This document shows positions 49,680 through 60,508 of a stretch of DNA of 64,000 nt, in pieces. The translations under genes and the position numbers were made by a program. The number at the start of each line of letters is the position of its first letter. Position 1 is the stretch's first letter. The DNA lies in NCBI GenBank assembly GCA_015183035.1, contig JACZZP010000017.1, positions 434,001 to 498,000 of the forward strand. The letters are read 5' to 3'. The notes under the pieces were generated by a model. That model saw only the letters and a list, made by a program, of their open reading frames with translations, did no database searches and was not told the DNA's origin. This stretch comes from Meloidogyne chitwoodi. Taxonomy: Eukaryota; Nematoda; Chromadorea; Rhabditida; Meloidogynidae.

Positions 49680-51250
49680 AGATTTAGAGTGGAAAAATAA
49701 CAAAAAAATTTTCTATCAATTTTTAACGATCTGAATTTTTATTTAAATAAAAAAAGAAAATATAGGGGAGACAATAGAGAGAAGAGAATTGTGCGCATGT
49801 GTATAGCTTTAATGCATCAGATAAAAAGGATAGAGTCTAATAAATATAATTTTCTCTCTAAAACATCCAAACAATGCTTTAAAAAAAAATTGAGAGAAAA
49901 AATAAAAATGTTGTGAATTAGAATTTATTTTATTTAAAAGAAAAGTGTTTTAATCTCCTTTCACAAAAATATTAAATTTTAGAGAAAATATTAGAAACAA
50001 TAACGAAGCAATTATTTTTAATGATGACGACCTTTTAGTGAAATTAAAGGAAAAAATAAAAATATTAATAAAATAAAATAAAAGGGTGAATTAAATAAAA
50101 ATAGTTCATTATTTAAAAGGTTTTTATTATTATAATTCAATTTATTTAAATAAATAAATTAATTTTTAATTAATTTATTAAAAATATCAAAGTTCAAAGT
50201 GTCCCTTATAATCTAAAAAAATTAATAAAAAAATAAAAGATAAATTTATTAGTTTATTTTATTTAATTTTCTCTGTTTTATTGTTTACAAAACATTAAAA
50301 AATAGAGAAAATGTTAAAGAAAAAGCATTAAAAAAATTTTTAAAAAGAATTGTCTAATTTTATATAAATTTTATGATTAAAAATTAGTCATAATTTTAAA
50401 AAGAATTTTAAAAATTAATGTGTGTTTTTGTTAAAAAATTTAGAAAAAAAAAGGTTGAAAATAAAATAAAATATTTGTTTGATGATTAAAAATAAGGAAA
50501 AAAATAATAAAAAATTTGTTTAGAATTTTTTATTATTTTTAAGGTGAAATTTTGTTTCTCAAACATTTAAAAAAAATATAAATTAATTAAATTAAGCCTG
50601 AACAAACTAATTTAATAATTTTTAAATTAAATATTCAAAAATAAGATTTTACTTCCGACTTTTTTTTTTTAATTTTTTTTTAATTTAAAAAAATATATAA
50701 AAGTTAAAATCTCGTTATATTAAAAGCCAAAGGTATTAAAATATAAAAAATGATCGACCTAAACCCAACTTGAAATAATTTTTTTTAAATTTTCTAAAAT
50801 ACGTATAAATACTTGAAAAACATGTAAAAACTAGAAAAGAGAAGAGAACAATTTCTGAGGTGTAAGAGAACACTAAGACTCAAGTGACCTCTGATAAATG
50901 AGTCAGAAAATAAAAATATTTGAATTTTTAAAATTAAAGAAATGGTATTAGTAATAAAATTGTGTAATTCTTTTATCATTTGTATTAGAAAAGAATGCTT
51001 TCTTAAAAAATATGTTTAATAGACAAGCTTTCCGTCCGTTGTTCAATCGGTTGACGTGAACAAAAAAAAGAAAAATATTTTAAACACAAATTTAGAGAAA
51101 AAGACACTTTTCAGCCAAATTATTTCTATCGATCGGATACGTAAAATAAATACTTATGTATACAAGAGAGAATTCGCGAAAAAAGAACATGAAAAAAAAG
51201 AATTTGTTTGAGGGAATGAATGAGGGGAGAGGGAGATGAGGTTGATTTTA
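49680..51250. other. Gene-free AT-rich stretch
   Basis: No exon candidates with splice context. It lies upstream of the visible part of the Rab11-FIP-like gene and may hold a missing 5' exon of it that I cannot recognise. Confidence 0.4.
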
Positions 51251-51254
51251 GGGC

Positions 51255-51565
51255 GTAGTAACGTTACGGCGTGGCTTATAAAATTGTCAATTTAAGAGCT
51301 AGAGGTCTGAAAATTTGCTAAAATATCAAAAATAGTGTCATCTAGTTTCCCTAAAAATTTCAAAATTTTTGGATTGGTAAGCCCTAAATTATGGGTGAAA
51401 ATGTCAACGAGACAAAAAGGACGATTTTAATGTGTTTTTTGAACACAATTTTTTTTATATCAAACAAAAAATTCTCAAATTAAATTAAAAAGTGGCTAAA
51501 ACTATAAAGAATATTTAAGCAAAATTTCGTAAATTTAGGTTCTCGGCAACATGTAGATTTAATTA
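51255..51565. repeat. Copy of the 300-bp imperfect-palindrome family
   Basis: Begins GTAACGTTACGGCGTGGCTT then ATAAAATTGTCAAT. The centre has CCCTAAATTATGGGTGAAAA and it ends with AAAATTTCGTAAATTTAGG. Confidence 0.55.
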
Positions 51566-52264
51566 CGCGCGCCTTTCAATAATCGCGCCCAAACAACTTT
51601 AAGCCTAATTGTAAAGGACGTGTCTTTTAATCAATTTAAATACAAAAGAGTTGTATTTTTGAGTTTTTTATTTAGTTTTTATTTAATTAGAGACTCTAAT
51701 AGGTATATTCCGATGAGTGATACTTGAGAAAAAAATTTAAAAAAAAAATAAAGAATTAAATAAAAAAATGGGTAGTGTGTGAGGGTATTTATGACTCATT
51801 TATTTATTTTAAAAATTTAAAATAAATTTAAAAATAAATTATAATTATCAAATAAATAAATAAAGTTGATAGATACATAATATTTAAAATATGCAATTTT
51901 TTTATTTTTTTTCGTGATTAAATGTGCGCTGAATGAGTGACCCTCTCCCCCACAAAACTTGATATTTTTAAAAATAAAAAGAAAAATTAATTTAATAAAA
52001 TTCAAAAAATTTTATTTAAAAATATTTAAGTTAAAGTTTATATTTTCGTAAAAATATAAAATTTTCGCTTATTTTTTGGGTTAATTATTTTATAAATTTT
52101 TTCAAAGTTTTTGGCAAGACAGAATTTCTTTAATATATTTTTAATTAATTCTTTTCTGAATAAATATTATAAAATAGAAATATTTACCTCTTTCTTTTTA
52201 TTTTATTAATTCCATTTTACTCTCCTAATAAATTGAAGTCTTTAAATTATCCAATTTATTAAAC

Positions 52265-52450
52265 ATTCAGGGGTGGGATAAGATAGAGATTTTGCCTTAT
52301 TTCTTCATTTATTTTCACATTTATTAATTTATAATTATCCAGCTTTATTGAGGATAAGATAAAATATATTTAATAAATTCTACAATCTTTTAGTTATTTT
52401 TTTGATTAAGTTGGGGTGGGATAAGATAGAGATTTTAGATAATAAAATAA
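52265..52450. repeat. GGGGTGGGATAAGATAGAGATTTT copies
   Basis: Two direct copies of GGGGTGGGATAAGATAGAGA (52269 on, 52414 on). The same motif in both orientations appears at 61085-61285 and 62910-62930. Confidence 0.65.
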
Positions 52451-52799
52451 TTTTTTTAGAACAATTTTAATTTTTTTTTATTTTAAAAATATAAAAATAA
52501 AATAATAGCAAAAATAAACCTATAGAAAAGCGGCTGTACAAATTTTCAGTACTTTTCTTCCTCTTTTTTGTTTACTGCTGCCACACTGGAAGCCGTGGGG
52601 GGTAAAAGGGGAAAATAAAGGAAATAGACTTAAAATGGGAGAACAATTTATTTATGCATAGAGTATGAATAAAATATTTTTTTATTAAAAATAAATTTTG
52701 GAAATTGTCTAAAATAGCTTATAAAATACTAAAAATGACAAAAATTTTTTTTATTTTTTTTAATAAAAATTAGACATTTTTGTTGTAAAAATGTTAACC

Positions 52800-53115
52800 A
52801 TGGTAACGTTGCGCGAACATTTATAAAACAGTCAAATGAGCACCTAGAGACTTGAAATTTTGCTTAAAAATGTTAAACAATGCCATCTAACAATTTTAAA
52901 AATTTCAGAATTTTTGGTTTTTTAGTTCAGAAGTTCTGGTTAATAAAGTCAGAATATTCTTTAAAAATGTATATTTTTCGTAGTTTTTTGCACATAACTT
53001 TTTAAATATAGGACTAAAAATTCTGAAAATTTTATTCAAGTTAGATATAACTATAAAAAAGATTTTTGCAAAATTTCATAAATATAGACTAATTATAAAG
53101 TTATTTATAAGCGCA
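52800..53115. repeat. Copy of the 300-bp imperfect-palindrome family
   Basis: Begins GTAACGTTGCGCGAACATTT then ATAAAACAGTCAAATGAG. The mirrored half carries CACATAACTTTTTAAATA and CAAAATTTCATAAATATAG. Confidence 0.55.
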
Positions 53116-53119
53116 CAAA

Positions 53120-54085
53120 GTAACCCAACTTTTCGTTACACCCTAACAACTTTAAAAATAAAAAATGAACTTTTTATTTTCCATTGGGGAATTGAAAAGT
53201 TTAAAAAGTAAAAAAACATTTTTTTATAAAATATTATACTAAGAGAGTAAATGTGTTCTTTTTTAAAATTTTTTAGAAAAAAAGTTTAAAATTTTTGTCT
53301 AAAAAATTATTTTTAAAATTTTTTTATTTATTTTAATTATTTAAAAAAATATTTAATTTTATTTATTTTAATAAAAAAAAAATATTTTTTTAATTAAAAA
53401 AAAAACTGCGCAATATTAAAAAAATTAAATAAATAAAAAAAAATTAAAATAATTAATTAAATATATTTATATTTAAAAAAAGGTTGTCAAGGTAATTAAT
53501 TTTTAAACAAAAAAGGGGGGCACAAACTATCTTAAAAGAATATTTTTATTTATTTATTGAAAAAAGTGTTAGAGAATTGGTTACCAATGGAAACTGAAAA
53601 TATTAAAAAATTAAAAAAATATTTTTTAATTTTAAATTTAATTTTTGTTGAATAATTTGGGGGGAACATTCAGAAAATATTTTTTATTTTTTTATTAAAT
53701 TTTTTTTATTTAAATAAAAAATAATATTTTTATTTAAATTTACAAAATTATTTTTTTATTTAATTTAATTTAATAAATTATAAAATGATAATTAAAAAAA
53801 AAAAAATTTTTTTTTTTAATTTTTTGGAAGGAAAGAAATAAAGGGAAGATTTAGCAACTATTTTATTTTAATTAATTAATTAATTTTTTAAATTAATTTA
53901 AAAATTTAATTAATTTTTTTTAATTAAATAAAAAAAAATCACAATTTTTTTAATAAAATTTATAGAGAAATTGGGGTGATTTAGGGGAATTATTTTTAAT
54001 TTTTTTTTTTAATAATTAATTTAATAAAATTATTTTTTTAATAAAATAAATTAAATAAAATCAAACATCTTTTTTAAAAATAAAA
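53120..54085. other. Extremely AT-rich stretch, no features seen
   Basis: Long A and T runs with a few G-rich short words. No exon candidates on either strand before the small heat shock protein gene. Confidence 0.45.
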
Positions 54086-54088
54086 TTT

Positions 54089-54732
54089 CTAAGCCTTTCC
54101 TCTTCGTAAAATTGTTATTGTCAAAATTCCAAATCTTTTTAATTAAAAAATAAATTAAAAAAAAATAAAAAAAAAAAACTCATTAATAATAGTAGCAATA
54201 GCATTAATTATAACATCTTCTGGAATACTTAATTTTCTTTTAAAATGTCTTTGAATAATTGAAGAATTATTTATTTTTATTTTATTTGAAGCAAATATTA
54301 TTAATTGACCACAAGATAAAAATAACTTTTTTTTTAAAATAAATTTTAATTTTTTTTTTAATTTTTTTCTAAATTTTTGGCATTTCTGTCCCTTAATTTT
54401 CCAGGCAAAAAAAAAATAAAAAATTAAAAAAAAAAATTTTTTTAATTTTAATTTTTATAGACCCAAAACCCTTTTAAAAAAATAAAAATTTAATTTTTTT
54501 TTATTTACCTGAATATCTTCTGGTTTAAAAATAGAAACATCAATGCTTATTTTGAGCATTTCTGGGGTAATTATAGTCTTTAAAAATTAAAAAATAATTT
54601 TTAAAAAATATTAAAAATTAAACAAACATTAATTGGTGCTTCTCTAAGCCTTTTTAATTGAATATCCAAATTAATTAAATTATTATTATTTTTATAATTA
54701 TTTTTTAATTTTTCTTCTTTATTTTGAGTCAT
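54089..54732 (-). CDS. Small heat shock protein (alpha-crystallin domain), minimal
   Basis: ATP-independent holdase chaperone. Exons 54732-54628, 54577-54509, 54325-54180 and 54134-54089 join in phase (0, 0, 2) to 122 codons (121 residues). The N-terminal 23 residues are Asn/Lys-rich. The alpha-crystallin core follows: ITPEMLKISIDVSIFKPEDI (strand B2-B3 motif), LIIFASNKIKINNSS, then FKRKLSIPEDV (the FxRxxxLP motif with Ile-Pro), and the late strand GILTITILRR. It lacks the long N-terminal arm of most family members and the IxI C-terminal motif, so it may form small oligomers. Its Asn/Ile/Lys-rich composition follows the AT bias. Every intron is below 190 nt. No gene neighbours within 1.3 kb; the PSY-like peptide gene is divergent. 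Confidence 0.85.
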
Positions 54733-54734
54733 TT

Positions 54735-56045
54735 TAATTAATTTAAATAAATTTAAAAAATTTTTTAAAAATTAAAAATAATTTTATTTTACTCAAAATA
54801 AATTTACTTGGCGAAAAAAAAAATAAAAAAATAATAAAAGAACAGTTTGGGAAGAATAAAAGAAAATAAAATTAAAAATTACACAGCGGGAAATATCGTC
54901 AAGAGAAGAATATTTATTTTTTTATTTATTTATTCATTTGTAAAAAAAATAAAAAAAGCAACATTTTTATTATAAAAAAGCATTACTTTTTATTTTTATA
55001 ATTAAATTAATTATTTATTTTTTAATAATAAAAGGATAAAATTTATTTATTTAAGAGCCTTTTGAGCATTAAATAATTAAATATTTATTTATTTAATTAA
55101 TTAATGGTTAATTAAACAAAAACAAATTAAAATAAAAAAGAGTGTTTTTATTAAAGAAATTAATTAATTTAATTATTTTTAAATTTATTTTATTAATTTA
55201 TTTTTTAATTAATTAAAATTTATAAATAGCCTAAATTTATTAATTTAATTTTTATTTAATAAAATTAAAAAAAATAATTTTTAGTTAAAAATAGGTGAGA
55301 ACTTTAAAATAAATAAAAATTAAAAAAGAAACTTTAAAACAGAAAAGAAATAAAAAAAAAGAAGAAAATAAAGATTGGGGGTAGAGGTTAAGGAACACTC
55401 CTCTGAGGTTAAGGAACACTCTCCTCTTGGATAATAAAAAAAAAATATTTTTTTTTCAGCGTAAAATTTCTCTTTCCGATCAAAATTATTCTCTAATAAT
55501 CTAAAATTAATTTTTTTTAACAGAAAAATTAAAAATTCTCTCTAATAATTTTAAAAATTTGCACAAATATATTTATTATTTAAATCTTTTTAAAAAATAT
55601 TTTCTCTCTTTTTTATTACTAAACTAATATTTTTTGAATAAAATATATTTTATTATTTCATAATTTATCTAAAAAAATATTTTTGAAAAAAAATATAAAA
55701 TAAATAAAAATTATTTTATTTTGACATTTTTAAATATATTTATTTAATTAATTATAAATTTAATTAAATATTTATTTAATTAAAATAAATATTTAATTTT
55801 TTAACCTTTCGATAATTTTTCTTATGACTTTAATAAATTTAAAATTTATTTTTTTTTTAATTTTTTTTTTAATTTCCTGTCATATCTTTTATTTTTCTTT
55901 TTTAAAATTTTTTTTTTTTTAATTCCACGTTTTTAAAATATTTTTTAATTTATTTATCCAACTAAAAAAAACGTGGAAACTTTTTATTATTTAAGCCAAT
56001 GCAATTTTACTCAAATTAATAAAATCTTTATATTTAAAAAAATTA
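54735..56045. promoter_or_regulatory. Divergent region between the small heat shock protein and PSY-like genes
   Basis: 1.3 kb of AT-rich sequence. Direct repeats GAGGTTAAGGAACACTC lie at 55385-55402 and 55404-55421. It probably holds both promoters. I see no clear heat shock element (nGAAn triplets in tandem). Confidence 0.35.
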
Positions 56046-56047
56046 AA

Positions 56048-57487
56048 ATGAATTATTTGTGTTATATTGTTTTAATGACTGCTTTATTTATTGCTACAAT
56101 TATGTTAAATAATGCTGTTGGGCAAGGTAAAAGGAAATAATATTATTTATTTTATTTTTAATATTTTATTATAAAATAAAAAGAGAGGAATATTTAAAAA
56201 TATTATTAAATTTATTTAACTATTAATTTCATTTATTTTTTCAAATTTTGTTAATCTAGTATATTAAAAATAGAAAATGTCAACAAAAATCACATTTTCT
56301 TGGTCCCAGTCTTAATTAATTTAAAAAAATATCGGAACGGGATCCCGTGGGACTAATCCCGTAAAATCCAGAAAATAAAAAAAAATTTAAATTTCGGAAC
56401 GGAATCCCTCCAGCCTTGTCTCTAGTGTGGAGGGAACAGGGACAGTCAAATGTTCCTTCGGTAAATGTCCAGTTGGCGGTCTACCTGTGCGCCTTCTTTT
56501 TCCTGCGCCGAAAAAATACTCTAGACTGCCTTTATTGATATTGCCCCAAGAAAACTTTGATGTTTAAAGGCATGTTAAATTTTATTTTACGTTTCAATTT
56601 CTTTTAAGAGTTTTTTATTACTTCTTCATTTTTGGGCCCATGGCCAGTTGGACTTGGCAAAAACTTGGATCTAATCATTGAAATTTACTCTAATGTATGA
56701 TTTCCATTAGAGTTAGGAATTTTGTAAAAATCGGGATCGGGAATCGGGAAATTTTAGAATGGAACGACCGGGAGGGATCCCGGACCGGGAAAATCGGGAA
56801 TTCCCGCTTTTTTCCAGTTCCAAAAATCACCGGGTCCCGACCGGGAAAACCGGGAAACCGGGAAAAATGACCGGGAATTGGAAATTTAATGACCGGCCGG
56901 GACCCGAACCGGGAAAACCGGGTATTCCCGATCCCGTTTTCATCCCGGTTTCTCAAAAAAACCGGGAAAAGGGATCGGGAAATCGGGAAACGGGATCGGG
57001 ACCCGATCCCGTTCCTAACTCTAATTTCCATTGATCAACAAAACACCATACTATAAAATACCTAACACATATTAGAAAGTAAATTTCAATGATTAGATCC
57101 AAGTTTTTGCCAAAACCAACCGGCCATGTGCCCAAAAATGAAGAAGTAATAAAACACTCCCAATAGATTCAAGTTTGACGTGTTTTAAGCAAACTTCAAT
57201 CTTTTATCACTTTTCTTACACATCGAACTTTTCTTGGGCAATATCAATCGAGTCAGTCTAGAGTATTTTTTCGGCGCAGAAAAAAGAAGGCGCATAGGTA
57301 GACCGCCAACTGGACATTTACCTGTTCCTTCTCTCACAACTTTAAGTAATTAAAATTTTAAATAATTATTTTATATTTGTTTAACCTTTTTATAGGTTTA
57401 AAGAATGCCTAAATTTATTAATAATTTTTTTAAGATTATCCTGGTGAACCAAAACCAAACGACAAGCACACTCCTGGTAAAAAATAA
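56048..57487 (+). CDS. PSY-like secreted plant-peptide-hormone mimic (candidate effector)
   Basis: Two exons, 56048-56126 and 57435-57487, join in phase 1 to a 43-residue preproprotein. Residues 1-25 are a signal peptide (Met-Asn-Tyr, then VLMTALFIATIMLNNAVG). The rest is QDYPGEPKPNDKHTPGKK then TAA. This fits the PSY pattern seen in plant PSY1 and bacterial RaxX: Asp-Tyr (tyrosine-sulfation site), Pro-rich spacer, Asn, two residues, His, one residue, Pro, Gly. Root-knot nematodes are known to encode such functional PSY mimics directly after a signal peptide. The product would be tyrosine-sulfated, secreted into the root and act on plant PSY receptors to promote cell growth. The 1.3-kb intron carries a foldback transposon with a second element nested in it. 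Splice sites are G|GTAAAA and TTTTTAAG|A. Confidence 0.8.
56458..57322. mobile_element. Foldback element in the PSY-like gene intron, with nested insert
   Basis: Ends GGTAAATGTCCAGTTGGCGG and its inverse CCGCCAACTGGACATTTACC. Arms of about 250 bp (56458-56705 and 57026-57322) are homologous to the element at 35912-36461, including GCGCCTTCTTTTTCCTGCGC and TGGGCCCATGGCC. The loop is interrupted by a second element, 56706-57025. Confidence 0.9.
56704..57026. mobile_element. Nested GC-rich (CCGGGAAA)n element with TTAGAGTTAGGAA ends
   Basis: The left end ATTAGAGTTAGGAATT and right end GTTCCTAACTCTAATTT are inverted. The inside is degenerate CGGGAAA/CCGGGAC repeats, GC-rich against the genome. 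TTTCCATT(A) flanks both sides (56698 and 57025), which may be a target-site duplication. Confidence 0.75.
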
Positions 57488-57954
57488 AATTGTGATAATT
57501 CGAAAAAAGAAGAGATATATATTTGAAAGATATAATTAATTAATAAAAATATTCAAAAAATGTGTTTAAATTTAATTAAAATTGAATAAATAGTTAAAAT
57601 TAAAATTTAAAAATAATTTAATAAATTAAATTATTTAAGGCATAATTTAATAAAAATTTAAAAAATAAATTTTTATATTTTTAAATATATCAGAAGATTT
57701 TTTTGTTTGTATTTTTCCCTTTTTCTCTTCTCAAAAATATTTTAATAAGAATTGTGAAATTAAGAAATTAAAATTCTTCTTTTCCTCCACTGGGCTTTTG
57801 AGTCAAAAAAAAACCTGGAATTTCCAATACTTTTGGAACATCTTTAATAATCTCCTCCAATCCTCCCAACTTTTCTCTTCCCGATAAAACACCTTCTCCG
57901 TCCTATAGGAATTAACTAACCCTAATTTGCGTAACAAACAATGTTGGGAAAGTT

Positions 57955-58095
57955 CAAAAGTTCCACGGGACGTTGTGGAACTGCATTTTTAATTTTTTTC
58001 ATTGTTCCAGTTCCGGAACTATTTGGAGTGAGGGACTAGTTCCGGACCAGTTCCAATGATCAACCAGTTCCATAGTTCCAGTTCCAAAAATTTGA
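57955..58095. repeat. GTTCCAGTTCCGGAACT degenerate repeat
   Basis: Dispersed copies of AGTTCC(A/G)(G/A) and its inverse over 140 bp, GC-richer than its surroundings. Resembles the inner part of the nested element at 56704 in style (short GC-rich words), with no clear ends. Confidence 0.55.
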
Positions 58096-58232
58096 AAGGT
58101 TATAATATTAAAAATAAATAATAAAATATTTTTTTTTAATTTTTAATGGACAGAAAAAAGGTATTTTACATATATTAAATATGTAAAGCTTATTTCCAGA
58201 AAGAATAAAAAAAATTAAAAATTAAAAAAAAA

Positions 58233-59727
58233 TTAATTTTGTGGAGGAGGTGTATTTTCAGCACTACTGCATTCCCCCATAACATAATTAAAACATTGAC
58301 AATCAATTAAATGGCTTTGTCCATCACTAATTAAAATTTCCAAATGATGAATATAAGCTATTGCTAAGCGGAGAGTGTCTACTTTGCTTAGACGACGATC
58401 ACTGAAATTTAAATTAATTTTTAATTTTTTGGAAAAAGACTGTGGAAAAATGAGAGATTTTCTCTGATTTTAGAGAAAATATTTTTAATTTTTTTGGAAA
58501 AGACTGTGGAAAAATGAGAGATTTTCTCTGATTTTAGAGAAATTTTTTTTATTTTTTAAAAATTACTTTTCGGTTAAGGGTAAAGTATTTTTCAATTTTG
58601 TATATCCTTTGTTGACTTCACGGACTCTTTGACGTTCACGCTCATTTCGCTTCCAAACTGTTGTTCCGTGAGTGCTTAAATTTTAAAAATTAAATTTTAA
58701 ATTGTTTGTTGGTTTTCCCCCGTTGTATTTTACCCAATAAATTTCCCGTTCTTTTTGACAGAAGAGGAGTTCCCCGGAGAACGAGAGAGAGAGAGAGAGA
58801 TAGAAGTTCCCCGGAGAACGGGGGAGATGTTTCCCTGTTGAACAAGAGAGATTTGCAGTTCCCCGGAGAACGGGGGAAGGAGAGGATTTCGGCGGATAAG
58901 AAAATTTCTCCGGAGAACGGTGATTTTCTTTTTGTCCCCGTACGTAACCCTCTCTATTCCCTACAACATTAAATTAAATAAAAAAATTACCTCAATTCAT
59001 TCAATTCGTGTGGTAAAGGTATTTTAGCTTCATCAGAAAAAGGACTAATAAAACGATTAACACCCAATATTTCATTTGGATTTTTTAATAAAAAATTATT
59101 ATTATTAATTTTGGGTATTTTTAATTGAATATCTTGTTGTTGTTGATTATTATTATTTCTTTTTCTTTTATTTATTTTTTCTTGATTTATTAAATTATTT
59201 GGTGGATTTACTATAACACTGTTACTTCTTTGTTCTGAAAGGGAAAAATTTTTTTTTAATTTTTTTTAAATTTTAAAAAATAATTTTAGGTAAATGAAGA
59301 GAGGTTTTTTTAAAAATATTTCTTTCGGAGGTATTCGTTTTTAAAAAAACAAAACTAATTTAAATTGAAGACTCGTTCCCTAAAGGTTTTAGTCAAGCAA
59401 TAAAATTATCCCTATATTTATATTCTTTTTTTTATTATTTTTTTTATTGTCTTCTTTGTACTCTTAATTTATTTTACTTTAAAAATTAATTTTTTAAAAT
59501 TTATTTTTATGTAATTAAAAAATAATTAATTTACGAAAAATAGAAGAACTTTCAACATTTAAATTAACAAAATTAACAGGTTGAATAGTATTAGAAGAAT
59601 TATTAAATAATTGTTGATTTTCTAAAATATTATTATTATTAATGTGTTGAGGATTATTATTTGTTGATAAAATATTATTATTATTTAAATTTAAAGGAAG
59701 GTCATTATTATTTATTAAATTATTCAT
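58233..59727 (-). CDS. bHLH transcription factor, achaete-scute / HLH-6 type
   Basis: Nuclear DNA-binding regulator. Exons 59727-59535, 59234-58991, 58674-58567 and 58401-58233 join in phase (1, 2, 2) to 238 codons (237 residues). The N-terminal 140 residues are Asn/Gln-rich low complexity. The bHLH domain spans the last two exons: basic region VWKRNERERQRVREVN, helix 1 KGYTKLKNTLP, short loop, helix 2 RRLSKVDTLRLAIAYIHHLE. WKRNERER and SKVDTLRLAI closely resemble C. elegans HLH-6, an AS-C protein needed for pharyngeal gland development; that assignment is from memory of the family. A Cys-containing tail (LIDCQCFNYVMGECSS) ends in TPPPQN. The introns hold simple repeats with TTCCCCGGAGAACG motifs. 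Confidence 0.87.
58429..58552. repeat. Tandem duplication of about 62 bp in a bHLH intron
   Basis: GGAAAAAGACTGTGGAAAAA then TGAGAGATTTTCTCTGATTT occurs twice in direct order. Each copy holds a GAGATTTTCTC..TAGAGAAA hairpin. Confidence 0.85.
58755..58935. repeat. GTTCCCCGGAGAACG repeat with GA run in a bHLH intron
   Basis: Four copies of (A)GTTCCCCGGAGAACG(G/A) plus TTTCTCCGGAGAACGG, each a small palindrome, around a GAGAGAGAGAGAGAGA run. A GC-rich island within the AT-rich intron 58990-58675. Confidence 0.75.
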
Positions 59728-60508
59728 TTCTTTTTTTAAATAAATTTAAATTCTTTTAAAACATAATTTATTTTTTTTTATTATTTATAATGCTGATTTT
59801 AATTATATTTTGTCAAATAATAATTTTTAAAAAATAATGACTTTATGAATTTTATTTTTAATAAAAAAGAGAAAATAAATCCACTTATTTTCCAACCTTT
59901 TTTAGAAGAAAGAGAGAGAGGAAGAGAGAGAGAGACTGTAGGCTTCTTCTCCAACCTTTTTATATTAGTCAATTGCCGCCTTAAACAATAAATATTACTA
60001 TAAAAGCTGTTCGCTCTCGTCAATCAAAAATAGAAGAAGAGAGAGAGAAAAGATAAAAAGACTTTTCTCTCTTCTCTCTTCTCTCTTTTATATTAAATAA
60101 AGCTTTTAATTTTTAGAGAGAAGAAGCTTTTTTAATAATTTTTTGTTTAAATCAACAATATAATTTACCAAAGCTTTTATAAATGCGCCTACTTTAATAA
60201 ATATATTTTCTATCTAAATTTTTATTTTTGGGAAAATTTGTACAGCTGTCAGAGGCAATATTACAATTAATTAATTAATTAATGACAATAATATTTTGAA
60301 AGTTTTTTACCCTAAAAAAATTCTTAAAAATTAAATCTGCATAATATATAATTTTTCAAATTTATTTACATATAAAAATCACCGTAAACATTTTTTGAAA
60401 TATATTTGATCTGAATATAAATGCTCTAAAGGCTTAATTTGTTGATTATAAGCTTGGGATCAAATGTCATTTTTCACAAAAAAAATGTTCGATTTTTCAA
60501 TTTATTTT
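59728..60508. other. Intergenic stretch between the ClC 3' end and bHLH start
   Basis: AT-rich with GA/CT-rich runs (59908-59935 and 60035-60090) that form a long imperfect hairpin (GAAGAGAGAGAG...CTCTTCTCTCTTCTCTC). The bHLH promoter should be here. Confidence 0.4.

Noticed and set aside
49281..49703. 140-codon minus-strand frame with LTYST repeats
   Set aside because: Product of the 15-bp minisatellite; all phases of the array stay open.
52540..52600. GC-richer patch with TTTTCAG and GGGGGTAAAAG resembling an exon
   Set aside because: A short frame only, no partner exon found on either side; could be a lost 5' exon but not supportable.
56690..57034. Open frames rich in Pro/Gly/Arg across the GC-rich insert
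   Set aside because: Caused by the degenerate CCGGGAAA repeat of the nested element.
58706..58972. 88-codon + strand frame rich in Arg/Glu
   Set aside because: Lies in the bHLH intron and is made of GTTCCCCGGAGAACG and GA repeats.
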